From contig NZ_BFCB01000003.1 of assembly GCF_003569045.1 (NCBI RefSeq), positions 1,860,001 to 1,924,000 of the forward strand: 64,000 bases of DNA, in the 5' to 3' direction. This document shows, piece after piece, positions 1 to 8,567 of this stretch. This DNA comes from Aggregatilinea lenta (GTDB taxonomy: Bacteria; Chloroflexota; Anaerolineae; Aggregatilineales; Aggregatilineaceae). The first letter of the stretch is position 1. Every line of letters begins with the position of its first letter. The notes beneath the pieces were generated by a model. The model did no database searches and was not told where the DNA came from. It saw only the letters and a program-made list of their open reading frames with translations. Both the position numbers and the translations under genes were made by a program.

Positions 1-335
1 ACGTCCACCTGGCCGGTCTGAACGGCGGTAAAACGCTCCTGCGCCGTTAGCTGCACGAAATTGACGTTGTCTTCGGTCGCTTCGCCAAAGATCGCGGCGG
101 CGACCGCGCGGCAGAAGTCGGCGTCGAAGCCTTCCATCACGTTGGTGTCAGGGTTGAGCGCTGCAAAGCCGGGGAGCTGGCCGTTCACGCCGCAGTTCAG
201 CACGCCCCGGTCGATCACTTCTTGGAGCTTGCCGGGGGTATCGTCTTGCGCGAAAGAAGCAGCGGGGAAGCTAAAGGCAGCAATGAGGGCAAAGGTGAGA
301 ACGGTAAGTAAGACTACACGGGAGAAACGGTTCAT
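1..335 (-). CDS. Amino-acid ABC transporter substrate-binding protein, N-terminal part (cut by window edge)
   Basis: Reading the minus strand from ATG at 335 gives an open frame that runs off the window. The first ~29 residues are a signal peptide (basic MNRFSR start, hydrophobic core, ASFAQ cleavage region). The mature part contains DRGVLNCGVNG, PGF and GFDADFCRAVAAAIFG, the usual start of the type-3 solute-binding proteins of general polar amino-acid transporters (AapJ/BztA-like). It should capture amino acids outside the membrane and deliver them to an ABC permease. AGGAGA lies about 8 nt before the ATG. The permease and ATPase genes are expected beyond position 1 and cannot be seen. The family is fairly sure; the exact substrate is not. 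Confidence 0.85.
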   Translation of the reverse strand, partial: MNRFSRVVLLTVLTFALIAAFSFPAASFAQDDTPGKLQEVIDRGVLNCGVNGQLPGFAALNPDTNVMEGFDADFCRAVAAAIFGEATEDNVNFVQLTAQERFTAVQTGQVD

Positions 336-448
336 TTTAGAGAGTCTCCTCTACGACTGCGTCTTGCCAGGGCCGGTGTGGATGAAGGAGTTATGGGAAG
401 TTCGACGATGCGTCAACCCTCCTCTCTTATGTTCTGTGATGAAACGTC

Positions 449-469
449 TTACACTATGATATAGTATAA
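449..469. promoter_or_regulatory. AT-rich inverted repeat upstream of the amino-acid binding protein
   Basis: Two 9-nt arms, TTACACTAT and ATAGTATAA, are separated by 3 nt and differ from perfect symmetry at one position. The element is strikingly AT-rich for this genome and lies about 115 nt upstream of the ATG at 335. It contains TATACT on the minus strand, so it may overlap a promoter -10. It is plausible as a regulator-binding site, but the regulator is not known. Confidence 0.4.
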
Positions 470-582
470 CTTATATTAATCAGCATCCTCTGCCGATGTC
501 AAAATGTTTGTGTAAAAGCGATAAACCGAATGCGCGCCGGAGCGGAGACGAGCTGCTGCCCCGGCGCTTGATATACGGGGAT

Positions 583-1305
583 CTAATCTTCGATCTGCAC
601 GTAGAGCCGCTTGTTGATCTTGCCCTTACTCTTGTAATCTGTGACGCGAATATGGCCCACCTCGGACGTGTTGCGCACGTGTGTGCCGCCGTCCGCCTGC
701 AAGTCCAGCCCGACGATCTCCACCACGCGGACCTGCTCGATCCCTTCCGGCAGCAGGTTGATCTTGGTGCGGATCAGGTCCGGGATCTGAAACGCCTCGG
801 CGCGCGGCAGGATTTTGACCTGCACGTCCCGCGCATTTTGCACCTCCGCGTTGATGGCTTGCTCGATGGCGTCCACCAGATCGCGGTGCATCGTCTCGAA
901 CTCGAAGTCCATGCGTCCCTGGAGTGGGTCCATGTCGCCGCCCGTGACCAGCGCGCCGTAGTCGCGAAACACCGTGCCGCACAGGATGTGCATAGCGGTG
1001 TGCGTGCGCATCAATTGGTAGCGGCGCTTCCAGTCGAGCATACCTTCGACCATGTCGCCGGGGAAGGGCAGCGGACTGTTTTCGTCGACGAAATGCAGCA
1101 CGTCCGCGCCCGCTTTTTTGGCCCGCGAGACGGGGTAGGTCGTCGCCCCGGCGCGCAGCGTGCCCCGGTCGTAGGGCTGCCCGCCGCCGCCGGGATAAAA
1201 TGCCGTGCGGTCCAGAATGACGGCGTGGTTGGCCTCGTCAATGCCGCTGACGGCAGCCTGGAACGTTTGCAGGTAGCTGTCCGTCTGGTAGAGCAGGTCG
1301 GTCAT
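583..1305 (-). CDS. AlaX-type alanyl-tRNA editing protein
   Basis: This 240-aa free-standing trans-editing protein is related to the editing domain of alanyl-tRNA synthetase and is expected to hydrolyse mischarged Ser- or Gly-tRNA(Ala). Residues 30-45 carry the N-terminal RTAFYPGGGGQP motif. The zinc-site half HTAMH is at 102-106, and DGGTHVRNT is at 205-213. In AlaRS the matching motif is usually CGGTHV, so Asp205 takes the place of a zinc-binding Cys. I take this as subfamily variation but could not check it. ATG at 1305 is preceded by GAGGTG. A longer open frame reaches 2001, but its extra part overlaps the DoxX-like gene and has no family character. Confidence 0.9.
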   Translation of the reverse strand: MTDLLYQTDSYLQTFQAAVSGIDEANHAVILDRTAFYPGGGGQPYDRGTLRAGATTYPVSRAKKAGADVLHFVDENSPLPFPGDMVEGMLDWKRRYQLMRTHTAMHILCGTVFRDYGALVTGGDMDPLQGRMDFEFETMHRDLVDAIEQAINAEVQNARDVQVKILPRAEAFQIPDLIRTKINLLPEGIEQVRVVEIVGLDLQADGGTHVRNTSEVGHIRVTDYKSKGKINKRLYVQIED

Positions 1306-1412
1306 GAGAGCACCTCGATCATGGGACATCCAGAATCGTAGAGAAGCACGTAGACGGTACGCGGTGACTTGTTGCATTATAACCCGATTTTGCGCCGGGA
1401 CGGGGCGTGCGA

Positions 1413-1907
1413 TCATGGCCTGCCGATCTCGTCGTCCGGCTCGGGATCGGGGTCCAGCCCGCCGCCGCGCGCCGTGCCGCCAAGCACGATCCCCGCGCCG
1501 ACGAGCACCATGTTTTTGATGATGTACTGCCCTTCGAGCGTGAGCGCGTAGGGGAAGTGTGTCCAGACCGCGTCGGGCTTGACGACCAGCGGCAGCGCCG
1601 TGCCGGGCATCTGCAGGAACAACAGCAGCAGCGTGATCCGCATGAACTTGCCGACGATCAACCCCAGGCCGATCGCCATTTCCCACACGGCGAGCACCGG
1701 AATGAACCAATCGGGATCGACAAAGTACGTCGTTTCGCGCACGAGATCCTCGGCGGGACTGAGGTCGGGGAACAGCTTGAGCGCACCAAACCATAGGAAG
1801 ACCACGCCCAGGCTTAAGCGCATGATGCGCAGGCCGTGCCGGGCCATCCAAAACGTGATGCGGCGGTCCAGCCGGTCGAAGCGCGTTTGCAGATCGGCGT
1901 AGTTCAC
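1413..1907 (-). CDS. DoxX-like integral membrane protein
   Basis: About 164 aa with four hydrophobic segments. The first is [20 protein letters not shown], typical of the DoxX/DUF417-like fold. The role is not established; relatives are quinone- or redox-associated membrane proteins. GTG at 1907 is chosen because AGGAGG lies 10 nt upstream; an ATG at 1961 would add 18 residues without a good ribosome site. The C-terminal tail is acidic and Pro/Asp-rich. The gene sits 107 nt upstream of AlaX on the same strand. Confidence 0.7.
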   Translation of the reverse strand: MNYADLQTRFDRLDRRITFWMARHGLRIMRLSLGVVFLWFGALKLFPDLSPAEDLVRETTYFVDPDWFIPVLAVWEMAIGLGLIVGKFMRITLLLLFLQMPGTALPLVVKPDAVWTHFPYALTLEGQYIIKNMVLVGAGIVLGGTARGGGLDPDPEPDDEIGRP

Positions 1908-1980
1908 CTTTATCAAGCCTCCTGGTTTTCCAGCACTCGTGATCGTTTTCACAGCCGCCAATAAGTATATAAAATATCAT

Positions 1981-2013
1981 AAAAACAACAGGAGCAGCCA
2001 TCTGGCCGCTCCT
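1981..2013 (-). terminator. Rho-independent terminator after the Fe-S oxidoreductase gene
   Basis: AGGAGC (1990-1995) pairs with GCTCCT (2008-2013), extended by GCC/GGC around one mismatch. On the minus strand it is followed by GTTGTTTTT. It lies just past the stop at 2047, so it should end that transcript. Confidence 0.7.
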
Positions 2014-2046
2014 GAGAGGTTGCCTTCGGGGATCGACTGTGACGCG

Positions 2047-4062
2047 TCACACTTCAATGCCCATTTGCTCCGCGAGAATCTCGACCACGTCCTTGACCTG
2101 CGGCCCGCCCGCGCCGCTCGCGTCGTTGGCGGCGTCGGCCAGCATACGCATGCAGAACGGGCAGCCGACCGCGAGCGTCTCCGCGCCGGTATCCTTCGCC
2201 TCGGCATAGCGCGTCAGGTTGACGCGGGCCGTACCGGGTTCCTCTTCCTTCCAGAACTGCGCGCCGCCCGCACCGCAGCAGAACGACTTTCTGCCGCTGC
2301 GCGCCATCTCGATCAGGGGTGCGTCGCTGACCTGTTCGAGCACGTGGCGCGGCGCTTCGATCACGCCGTTCTGGCGGCCCAGATAGCACGGATCGTGGAA
2401 AGTAACGTTGGGCGCTTTGCTGCTGCCGGGAGCCAGCCGCTTGTCGCGAATCAGCTCGTCGAGGTATTCGGTGTGGTGCACAACGTCGTAGTGCCCGCCG
2501 AACTGCTGGTATTCCTTGCCGAGCGTGTGGAAGCAGTGCGGACAGGTGACCAGGATGCGCCGCGGCTTGATCTCGTCCAGCGTTGCGATGTTGGCCATCG
2601 CCATTTCGTAGAACAGGTACTCGTTCCCGGCGCGCCGGGCACTGTCGCCCGTGCAGCTTTCGCGCTCGCCCAGCACGGCGAAGCGTATGCCTGCCTTGTG
2701 CAGCACGCCGACCAGGGCACGAGCGGTTTGCTGCGCGCGCGGTTCCAGGCTGGCCGCGCAGCCGACCCAGTACAGGATCTCGTAGTCGTCGACCTCGTCC
2801 ACCGTGGGCACGTCCAGCCCTTCAGCCCACGCCATGCGACTCTGGCTCATCTGCCATGGGTTGCCGCTGTTCTCCATGCCCTTGAACGCGCCTTGCAATT
2901 CCGCCGGGAAGTCACTTTCGACCAGGACCTGATTGCGGCGGATGTCCATGATGTCGAACATTGGCTCGTTGCCGACCGGGCAAATATCCACGCACGCGCC
3001 GCAGGACGTGCAGGCCCAGACCGCCGAGGGCGTGATCGCAAAGTCGAGCAGGGGGCGGGGCGATTCCGCGCCCGTCGCCAGCCTCGGCATGTGGTCCTTG
3101 ATCTCGTAGCGCTTGTTGATTTCCAGCGCAGAGGGGGACAGCTCCTTGCCGGTCACGTAGGCGGGGCAGACGTCCTGGCAGCGGTTGCACATAATGCACG
3201 CAAAGGCGTCGAACAGGTGCGTCTTTTGCAGGTGTTCCAGCCGCGCCGCGCCGAATTGCTCGCGCTCGTCGTCCTCGAAGTCGAGCGGTGGCAGCGCGCC
3301 GAGCGAGACGCGCTCCGGGCGGGTGAAATAGTTCAGCGGCCCCATGAACAGGTGCATGTGCTTGGTGTAGGGGAAATAGGGGATGAAAACCAGGATCGCG
3401 CCGAGCGCCAGCCACCACGTCAGGTGCTCCATCGTGATCAACGTGTCGGTGTCCAACCCGTCCCACAGCCGCGCAATCAGGCCCGCGAACGGCTGCCACA
3501 CGTCGCCCCATTCCTCCGCGATCCAGAATGAGCGGCCCAGGAATCGCGCGCCGACGTGCACCAGGATGAACACGCCGACGATCATCGAGTCGCGCCGGAT
3601 ACCCGACTGGACGTGCTCGTGCAGCTTCACGTTGTCGTGGAAGGTCAGCGCGGGCGACTTGATCCAGAACCGCCGCAGCAGGAAGTAGACCATGCCCACC
3701 AGCACCAGCACGCTGAGCACGTCCGCGACGAAGCGGTACAGTCCGCCGATCAGGCCGTCGCCCAGGAACTGGATGTCGAAATAACCTTCGAGCACGTCCC
3801 CAACGTTGACCAGCGCGTAGAACAGGAAGCCCCACACGATGAAGGCGTGCATAATGCTGGTGCCGGGCCGCGCGCGCAGCACCGTGCGCTGCGTCACTGC
3901 GACCTCGACGGCGCGCCACAGGCGGCGCGGCAGGTTGTCGGTGGTGAGCTGGCCTTCGCCGCGATCGATGACAGCCGCCGCCTGGCGGAAGGTGCGTTGC
4001 GTGAGATAGAGCGAAGCGACCACTGCGAGGAGAAACAAAACCATTTCGACAGGAGAAAGCAT
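2047..4062 (-). CDS. Membrane-anchored HdrD/GlpC-type Fe-S oxidoreductase
   Basis: About 671 aa. The first ~250 residues hold five or more transmembrane helices like the NarI/HdrE-type cytochrome subunit. A two-cluster ferredoxin region follows (CIMCNRCQDVCP near residue 290 and CTSCGACVDICP near 355), then two CCG domains (GCAAS...CTGD...CPHC, and CYLG...FCCGAGG...CPFC). Such proteins pass electrons between a soluble donor, often electron-transfer flavoprotein or acyl-CoA dehydrogenase, and membrane quinone. The donor is not encoded nearby, so this role is inference. ATG at 4062 has GGAG close upstream; the longer reading starts with TTG at 4071, too close to the ribosome site. Confidence 0.85.
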   Translation of the reverse strand: MLSPVEMVLFLLAVVASLYLTQRTFRQAAAVIDRGEGQLTTDNLPRRLWRAVEVAVTQRTVLRARPGTSIMHAFIVWGFLFYALVNVGDVLEGYFDIQFLGDGLIGGLYRFVADVLSVLVLVGMVYFLLRRFWIKSPALTFHDNVKLHEHVQSGIRRDSMIVGVFILVHVGARFLGRSFWIAEEWGDVWQPFAGLIARLWDGLDTDTLITMEHLTWWLALGAILVFIPYFPYTKHMHLFMGPLNYFTRPERVSLGALPPLDFEDDEREQFGAARLEHLQKTHLFDAFACIMCNRCQDVCPAYVTGKELSPSALEINKRYEIKDHMPRLATGAESPRPLLDFAITPSAVWACTSCGACVDICPVGNEPMFDIMDIRRNQVLVESDFPAELQGAFKGMENSGNPWQMSQSRMAWAEGLDVPTVDEVDDYEILYWVGCAASLEPRAQQTARALVGVLHKAGIRFAVLGERESCTGDSARRAGNEYLFYEMAMANIATLDEIKPRRILVTCPHCFHTLGKEYQQFGGHYDVVHHTEYLDELIRDKRLAPGSSKAPNVTFHDPCYLGRQNGVIEAPRHVLEQVSDAPLIEMARSGRKSFCCGAGGAQFWKEEEPGTARVNLTRYAEAKDTGAETLAVGCPFCMRMLADAANDASGAGGPQVKDVVEILAEQMGIEV

Positions 4063-4120
4063 CGTCTCCAATCCTTTTTAAGCTGCGTTGAGCGTTAAGG
4101 TATGTCCGTCGCGGCGCGGA

Positions 4121-5830
4121 TCACCGGTTGCCCAGGATCTGCTGCCGCATGATCGTCGATAAGTACGTCTGGAACCACACCAGCAGGTGGTTGCTGATGA
4201 TTTTCGGGATGGCGATCGAAACCAGTTGAAGCTGCTCGGTCAGCGTCAGGCAGGCGCAAAGCTGGTCCTCGCGGCTCGGCTCTTGCAAGGCGCTCTCGAT
4301 ATACTGGTGTAGCACCGGTTCCACCAGGGTTCCCACCAGTTCTGGCACGGCGTCGCGTTCCTCGTGCACGAGGCTGTGCGTGATCTGGAGCAGCGTCGAG
4401 ACGATGTGCGGCGCGTTAATCAGCATGGTCATCGGCAAGCGCTGCTCGAGCAGCAGGCTCATATCTGACAGCAGCTCCAGCAGATCCTCGATGTCCATGT
4501 CGCTGTCCAGCAGCAGCCGCAGCGGCAGCAGCGCTTCGTCGGGGGCGAGGTCGCGCGTTTCGTCCAGCGGCGGAATGTAGATCGTCACGACTTCGGCCAG
4601 CTCCGAGGCCCATTCCAATAGCTGGTCCAGTTCTTCGGCTTCGTCGTAATCCAGCTCGTCGTCATAGTCGTCGTCGAACTCGTCGTCGAAATCATAGTCT
4701 AGGTCTTCGTCGAGAATGCCCGTATCGTAGCCCGGACGCTGTTCGACGAGCGCGATCTCCGGCCACGAATCCGGCATGCGTGACTTGGACCGGCGCAGAA
4801 ATTCCAGCAGCATCGACACGGCGAACCCGCCTCCGAACACCGTCAGATCGTAGCGCGAAGCCGGGTTGAGCCATGCCCACCAGCTGAACTCGCGGGCGTT
4901 GATCGGACGCTTGGGCGTCCCGAAGATGGCCGCGCCCAGGCGCTGCACGGTCATGATCTGCCACTGCCAGATGCGGTGATCGAGCACGTAGTCCCAGGGC
5001 TGGTCGGACGGCACGAGATCGTCCAGCGAGACGACGCCGTGCTGGGGCGACAGCACGAGCAGGTGCGTGAATCCAGTATCCTGCGCGTCGATGCACGCTT
5101 GCTGGAACTCGTTGCCGCCGTAAAAATTGCGCGGGAGCTGCGGCTGGGTGGCGTGGTTTTCGCTGGCGACGATGAGCGCGATCGAGTCGTTGACGCGTTT
5201 GGCGTGCCGCTCGAACAGAAAGTCGGCTTCGGACGTGACGGTCAGGCGGTAGATGTGCCAGCGGTGGCGGCCTTTGCCGCGCGCGACGCTGCCGTTCGGG
5301 TGGCGGAAGCTGGCCGTGTAGACCTGATGGCTCGGCTGTCCCCAGGCCAGATCGAGCGCCGCGTCGGGCGCAACGCCGATGCGCCCGGCGATGCCGTCGT
5401 CATAGAGAATGCGCCCGTCCGCGTCGAAGCGCAGATTGTGGCAGCCCAGGCTGTGCAGCACCACCGCCAGCCAGACGCGCTGTGTGATCTGCTGCTTGCT
5501 CTCGTGGGCGCGCGTCTTTTCGATTACCCAGCGGGCCTGCTCGCGTTCGGCGGGCTGATCCATGCGCGAGGACTGCTTCAGCCAGGTCCGCGCGGCGTGC
5601 TGGACCTCCGTCACGATGTTGGCCCGCTCGTCATCGTCCATCGCGATGTCGATGCTTTCGACCTTTAGCCACCCGGCAGCCAGCAGGCCGCGTGCGCGCT
5701 CGTCCGGCTGGTCGCGGACCGGCTCCTGGGTGCCCGCCACGTGGACAAGATCCTCCGGGCCGATGGTGACCGGCTGGATGCGGAGAGTCAGGGAGAACCG
5801 GGCAAAAAACGTGTCGAGCAAAGAGTTCAT
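4121..5830 (-). CDS. Unknown protein with DUF6884-like core and acidic linker
   Basis: 569 aa, no signal peptide or clear membrane segment. Residues ~210-320 contain SIALIVASENHA, NFYGGNEFQQACIDA and FTHLLVLSPQHGVV, which resemble the DUF6884/YaaA-type fold (usual pattern: short strand with Cys/Ser, then ILSAKHGL). The Lys of that last motif is Gln here. A run of almost only Asp, Glu and Tyr lies near residues 375-410, and the last ~150 residues are Leu-rich helices. The N-terminal third matches nothing I recognise. GAGGA lies 12 nt before ATG 5830; an upstream ATG at 5908 would add 26 residues. DUF6884 relatives sit in DNA- or base-modification contexts, but none is seen here. Confidence 0.65.
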   Translation of the reverse strand: MNSLLDTFFARFSLTLRIQPVTIGPEDLVHVAGTQEPVRDQPDERARGLLAAGWLKVESIDIAMDDDERANIVTEVQHAARTWLKQSSRMDQPAEREQARWVIEKTRAHESKQQITQRVWLAVVLHSLGCHNLRFDADGRILYDDGIAGRIGVAPDAALDLAWGQPSHQVYTASFRHPNGSVARGKGRHRWHIYRLTVTSEADFLFERHAKRVNDSIALIVASENHATQPQLPRNFYGGNEFQQACIDAQDTGFTHLLVLSPQHGVVSLDDLVPSDQPWDYVLDHRIWQWQIMTVQRLGAAIFGTPKRPINAREFSWWAWLNPASRYDLTVFGGGFAVSMLLEFLRRSKSRMPDSWPEIALVEQRPGYDTGILDEDLDYDFDDEFDDDYDDELDYDEAEELDQLLEWASELAEVVTIYIPPLDETRDLAPDEALLPLRLLLDSDMDIEDLLELLSDMSLLLEQRLPMTMLINAPHIVSTLLQITHSLVHEERDAVPELVGTLVEPVLHQYIESALQEPSREDQLCACLTLTEQLQLVSIAIPKIISNHLLVWFQTYLSTIMRQQILGNR

Positions 5831-5941
5831 AGGTCTGGTTATTCCTCGGAGGAGCGTGAATAGTCGGCTGGCGTGCACGTGATGATGTTTGTGTAGCGAA
5901 GTGTACACGATCTGCGTGGGGATGCAACGGTCGGCTGGTGC

Positions 5942-5980
5942 GCGCAGCCGGGTCGGCGTGTGAGTCTGCCCCGGCTGCGC
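5942..5980. other. Strong hairpin between GH13 enzyme and DUF6884-like gene
   Basis: GCGCAGCCGGG (5942-5952) pairs perfectly with CCCGGCTGCGC (5970-5980). There is no T tract on either side, so it is not a standard terminator. It lies 19 nt past the stop of the GH13 gene and could stabilise its 3' end. Confidence 0.4.
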
Positions 5981-5998
5981 AGGTAGGTTCGATCAGTG

Positions 5999-7693
5999 TC
6001 AGGACGGCATACCGGTCACGTAGATTTTGACTTCGCTTTCCGCCAGCTTGTCGTGCAGGATGCCGCCCTGCACGTCGATGTCGTAGTTGTCGGTGTACTC
6101 GTGCCACGACCCGTCGCCCGGCCAGTTGCCGATTTCGATGTCGCCCGCGTACTGGTCCTTGAGGTTGGCGACGGTCACCACGATGTTGCCCTCGTCCGTC
6201 CAGCGCTTGAAGGCCAGGATCGCGCGGTCGCGATCGACGTGGAATACCTCGACGGTGTCGCTGCGCAGCGCGGGCGCGTCCTTGCGCAGCGCGATCAGGC
6301 TGCAGTAGAAGCGTTCCAGATCCGCGTTGCGCTGGTTTTGCAGCAGCGACCAGTCGATCGGCTGGCGTTCGAGGGTTTTCTGGTGGCTTTCGCCCAGCTC
6401 CTGGCCCATCCAGATCAGCGGGATGCCGGGCGCGGTCAGCAGAAGGGTGGCCCCCATCTTGACGCGGCGGAACGCCGGGTCGTCGAGGATGCCCACCTGC
6501 CCAAGCTGCCACAGGATACGGTCCTGGTCGTGGTTGTCGATGTAGTTGATCACGTTGTAGGAACTCTGGTAGCCCTCCTGGCGCGGGTTGAGCGTGCGCG
6601 CGATGTTGTCCAGATTGAACGGCTGCTGGCCGTGCGCGTCTTTGCCCAGGATGGTGCACATAATCTGCTTGGAGAAGCTCTCGTGCCACGCGGCGTCCAT
6701 CGGCCCCTGCATCCCGGCGACGGTTGGGTCTTCCGGTACGTGCTCGGCGATGGCGAAGAATGGCTTGATGTCATCCACGTACTGCCGGATCTCGCGACGC
6801 AGCCAGCCCAGCACGTCGTAGTTGTCGATGATCGCCGTCGCGTCGAAGCGGATGCCGTCGATGTGGTAGTGGTCGATCCAGTACAGGATGCCGTCGCGCA
6901 CGTATGCGCGGGCGGGCCAGACGTCGAGCTTGTCGTCGTGGAACTCGTAGTTGAACTTGGGACCCCACTGCACGTCGGGTTTGTCGGGGTTGGTGCGGTA
7001 ATACCAGTATGTGTAGTCGATCTGGGCCAGCGGCGTGCTGTCTTCGCCGTGGTTATAGACGCCGTCGAGGATGACGCGCATCCCGCGCGCGTGGCACTCG
7101 TCGATGAAGTAGCACAGATCGTCCGGCGAGCCGTAGCTGTTCTCTACTGCGAACAGACTGCGGGGCAGATAGCCCCAACCCTGGTCGCCGGGGAACTCGG
7201 TCACGGGCATCAGCTCGACCGCGTTGATGCCCAGATCGGCCAGGTAGTCCAGCTTGCCCGCTGCCGAGCGGAACGTGCCGCGTCCGGCGTCTTCGTCGCC
7301 GGGGCCGCCGCGATAGTCGCCGATGTGCATCTCGTAGATCACCAGATCCACGTTCTGCGGCAGCGGGACGTCGTCGTGCCGCCACGTGTAGGTGGTGACG
7401 GTAGGCTTGCCATCCTTGACCAGGACGCACGCGTTTTCGTAGGTATCTGGCGTCACGCGTGCTGCGCGCGGATCGGCAATCTCCACGATCTTGCCTTCCG
7501 CAAAGTAACTGTTTGACTTGACCAGAAATTTGTACTCGTGCTCGCCGTCTTCCAGCGGTACGCTGGTGCGCCACCAGCCGTCCTCACCCCGCTCCATCTC
7601 GATCGGTTGCCAGTTGTTCCAGTCTCCTGCCAGCGCGACATATTCGTTATAGGGCGCAAACAGCGCAAACGGAACTGCATCATCCTGTCGCAT
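5999..7693 (-). CDS. GH13 alpha-glucan enzyme, branching-enzyme (GlgB)-like
   Basis: 564 aa. An N-terminal CBM48-like beta domain (residues ~1-90, LAGDWNNWQP) precedes the GH13 barrel. Visible catalytic residues are the nucleophile in DGIRFDA, the acid/base Glu in AIAEHVPE and the transition-state Asp in YIDNHDQ. Early barrel motifs are IYEMHIGDY and DGVYNH. It is shorter than classical GlgB (about 630-730 aa) and could instead act as a trehalose-forming TreZ-like or other alpha-glucanase enzyme. The product is glycogen or maltodextrin handling in the cytoplasm (no signal peptide). The gene stands alone; no glgA, glgC or treY is in the window. Confidence 0.85.
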   Translation of the reverse strand: MRQDDAVPFALFAPYNEYVALAGDWNNWQPIEMERGEDGWWRTSVPLEDGEHEYKFLVKSNSYFAEGKIVEIADPRAARVTPDTYENACVLVKDGKPTVTTYTWRHDDVPLPQNVDLVIYEMHIGDYRGGPGDEDAGRGTFRSAAGKLDYLADLGINAVELMPVTEFPGDQGWGYLPRSLFAVENSYGSPDDLCYFIDECHARGMRVILDGVYNHGEDSTPLAQIDYTYWYYRTNPDKPDVQWGPKFNYEFHDDKLDVWPARAYVRDGILYWIDHYHIDGIRFDATAIIDNYDVLGWLRREIRQYVDDIKPFFAIAEHVPEDPTVAGMQGPMDAAWHESFSKQIMCTILGKDAHGQQPFNLDNIARTLNPRQEGYQSSYNVINYIDNHDQDRILWQLGQVGILDDPAFRRVKMGATLLLTAPGIPLIWMGQELGESHQKTLERQPIDWSLLQNQRNADLERFYCSLIALRKDAPALRSDTVEVFHVDRDRAILAFKRWTDEGNIVVTVANLKDQYAGDIEIGNWPGDGSWHEYTDNYDIDVQGGILHDKLAESEVKIYVTGMPS

Positions 7694-7795
7694 GCATGCC
7701 TTCCTTCATCCCAGCAAAGTCTAGAACGTATTGTGTACTCTTGTGCCATTACCGGCCAAAACAGCGCGGTATCAAGCGCACCTCACTCCCCTGGT

Positions 7796-7822
7796 CCGCT
7801 CTCCAATCCGCTTGGAGAGCGG
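7796..7822. repeat. Dispersed palindromic repeat, copy A
   Basis: CCGCTCTCCAA and TTGGAGAGCGG form a perfect 11-bp stem around TCCGC. It is preceded by CCTCACTCCCC. Similar C-rich blocks with a CTCC/GGAG stem recur at 48727-48787 and 50943-51035, so it looks like a REP-type dispersed element. Confidence 0.55.
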
Positions 7823-8009
7823 GAGACGTGCGTTAGCGAGTGGAAGTGAGGGTTCTCCATCCGCGCTCCGGTTCGGTCAAAAAGTGCATAACACGCTCTA
7901 GAAAGTTCCATTATCCTGACAGAATTTTAAGCGGGTTGCAGGGCTTCCGCCCATGCGCGCGCGGTTTTTCGCCGTGACGGCGGCGATAATGGTCACATGG
8001 CCTAGGATT

Positions 8010-8045
8010 AAATGCGCCACTCCGCCCCCCACCAAATGCGCCACT
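8010..8045. repeat. 12-nt direct repeat upstream of DUF1328
   Basis: AAATGCGCCACT occurs at 8010-8021 and again at 8034-8045, identical, 24 nt apart start to start. It lies 110-145 nt before the DUF1328 start and may be a tandem regulator site. Confidence 0.45.
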
Positions 8046-8154
8046 TCGCACGTTCAAGGCGATGCCTTCTGATCTACAGTTCAACTATCGATATGACACT
8101 AATCTCATGGTAGCAGGCGGAGTTCCGCCTGACCGTGATCACTGGAGGTTCATT

Positions 8155-8322
8155 ATGTTGGGTTGGGCGCTTACGTTCCTGATCGTCGCGCTGTTGGCAG
8201 GCGTGCTGGGTTTCGTCGCAGTTGCAGGTATTGCCGCGACCATCGCCAAAGTCCTGTTCGTGGTGTTCCTGGTTTTGTTCGTGGCATCGCTGTTGTTTGG
8301 ACGCCGCGCGCCGATAGCCTAG
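8155..8322 (+). CDS. DUF1328 (YtjA/UPF0391) small membrane protein
   Basis: 55 aa, two transmembrane helices. It starts [20 protein letters not shown] and then [19 protein letters not shown], matching the DUF1328 pattern. ATG at 8155 has GGAGG 6 nt upstream; a longer reading from 8062 adds 31 residues without a ribosome site. Members are stress-associated in several bacteria, function unknown. It heads a run of small proteins with DUF3309 and, further on, CsbD. Confidence 0.85.
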   Translation: MLGWALTFLIVALLAGVLGFVAVAGIAATIAKVLFVVFLVLFVASLLFGRRAPIA

Positions 8323-8381
8323 GGCGCTCAACGAGCGTTGGGCCTGCATTGACGCACGGGTTTCCGGGGAGGAGCTAACCT

Positions 8382-8531
8382 ATGTTGATTCTACTCTTGC
8401 TGCTGCTGGTCATCGTGTTGGCAGCACTTCCGGCGTGGCCGTACAGCCGGGGATGGGGTTACTATCCGAGCGGCGGCGTCGGATTGGTCTTGCTGATCGT
8501 GCTGGTGCTGCTGCTGTTTGGCGTTCTGTAG
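8382..8531 (+). CDS. DUF3309 small membrane protein
   Basis: 49 aa: MLILLLLLLVIVLAALPAWPY, then a short Gly/Tyr-rich turn (SRGWGYYPSGGVG) and a second Leu/Val helix. This matches the DUF3309 pattern. ATG at 8382 is preceded by GGGGAGGAG 8 nt upstream. It lies 59 nt after the DUF1328 gene, probably cotranscribed. Function unknown. Confidence 0.8.
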   Translation: MLILLLLLLVIVLAALPAWPYSRGWGYYPSGGVGLVLLIVLVLLLFGVL

Positions 8532-8567
8532 CCAGACACGACGTCGGTTGTCTGACACTTGACTGAA

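Larger units (their letters stand above)
7694..8154. other. Intergenic region upstream of DUF1328 gene
   Basis: 461 nt without a credible gene. It holds an 11-bp hairpin repeat (7796-7822), a 12-nt direct repeat (8010-8021 and 8034-8045) and a small AGGCGG/CCGCCT hairpin at 8114-8129 just before the DUF1328 start. Short open frames here have no ribosome site or family character. Confidence 0.6.

Noticed and set aside
1939-3531. Long plus-strand frame (530 codons) opposite the Fe-S oxidoreductase gene
   Set aside because: It is the antisense shadow of a gene with clear ferredoxin and CCG motifs; the plus frame is Arg/Ala/His-rich without any family motif or ribosome site.
5996-7516. 506-codon plus frame over the GH13 gene
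   Set aside because: Antisense of a barrel with all three catalytic residues; composition is typical of a GC-rich shadow.
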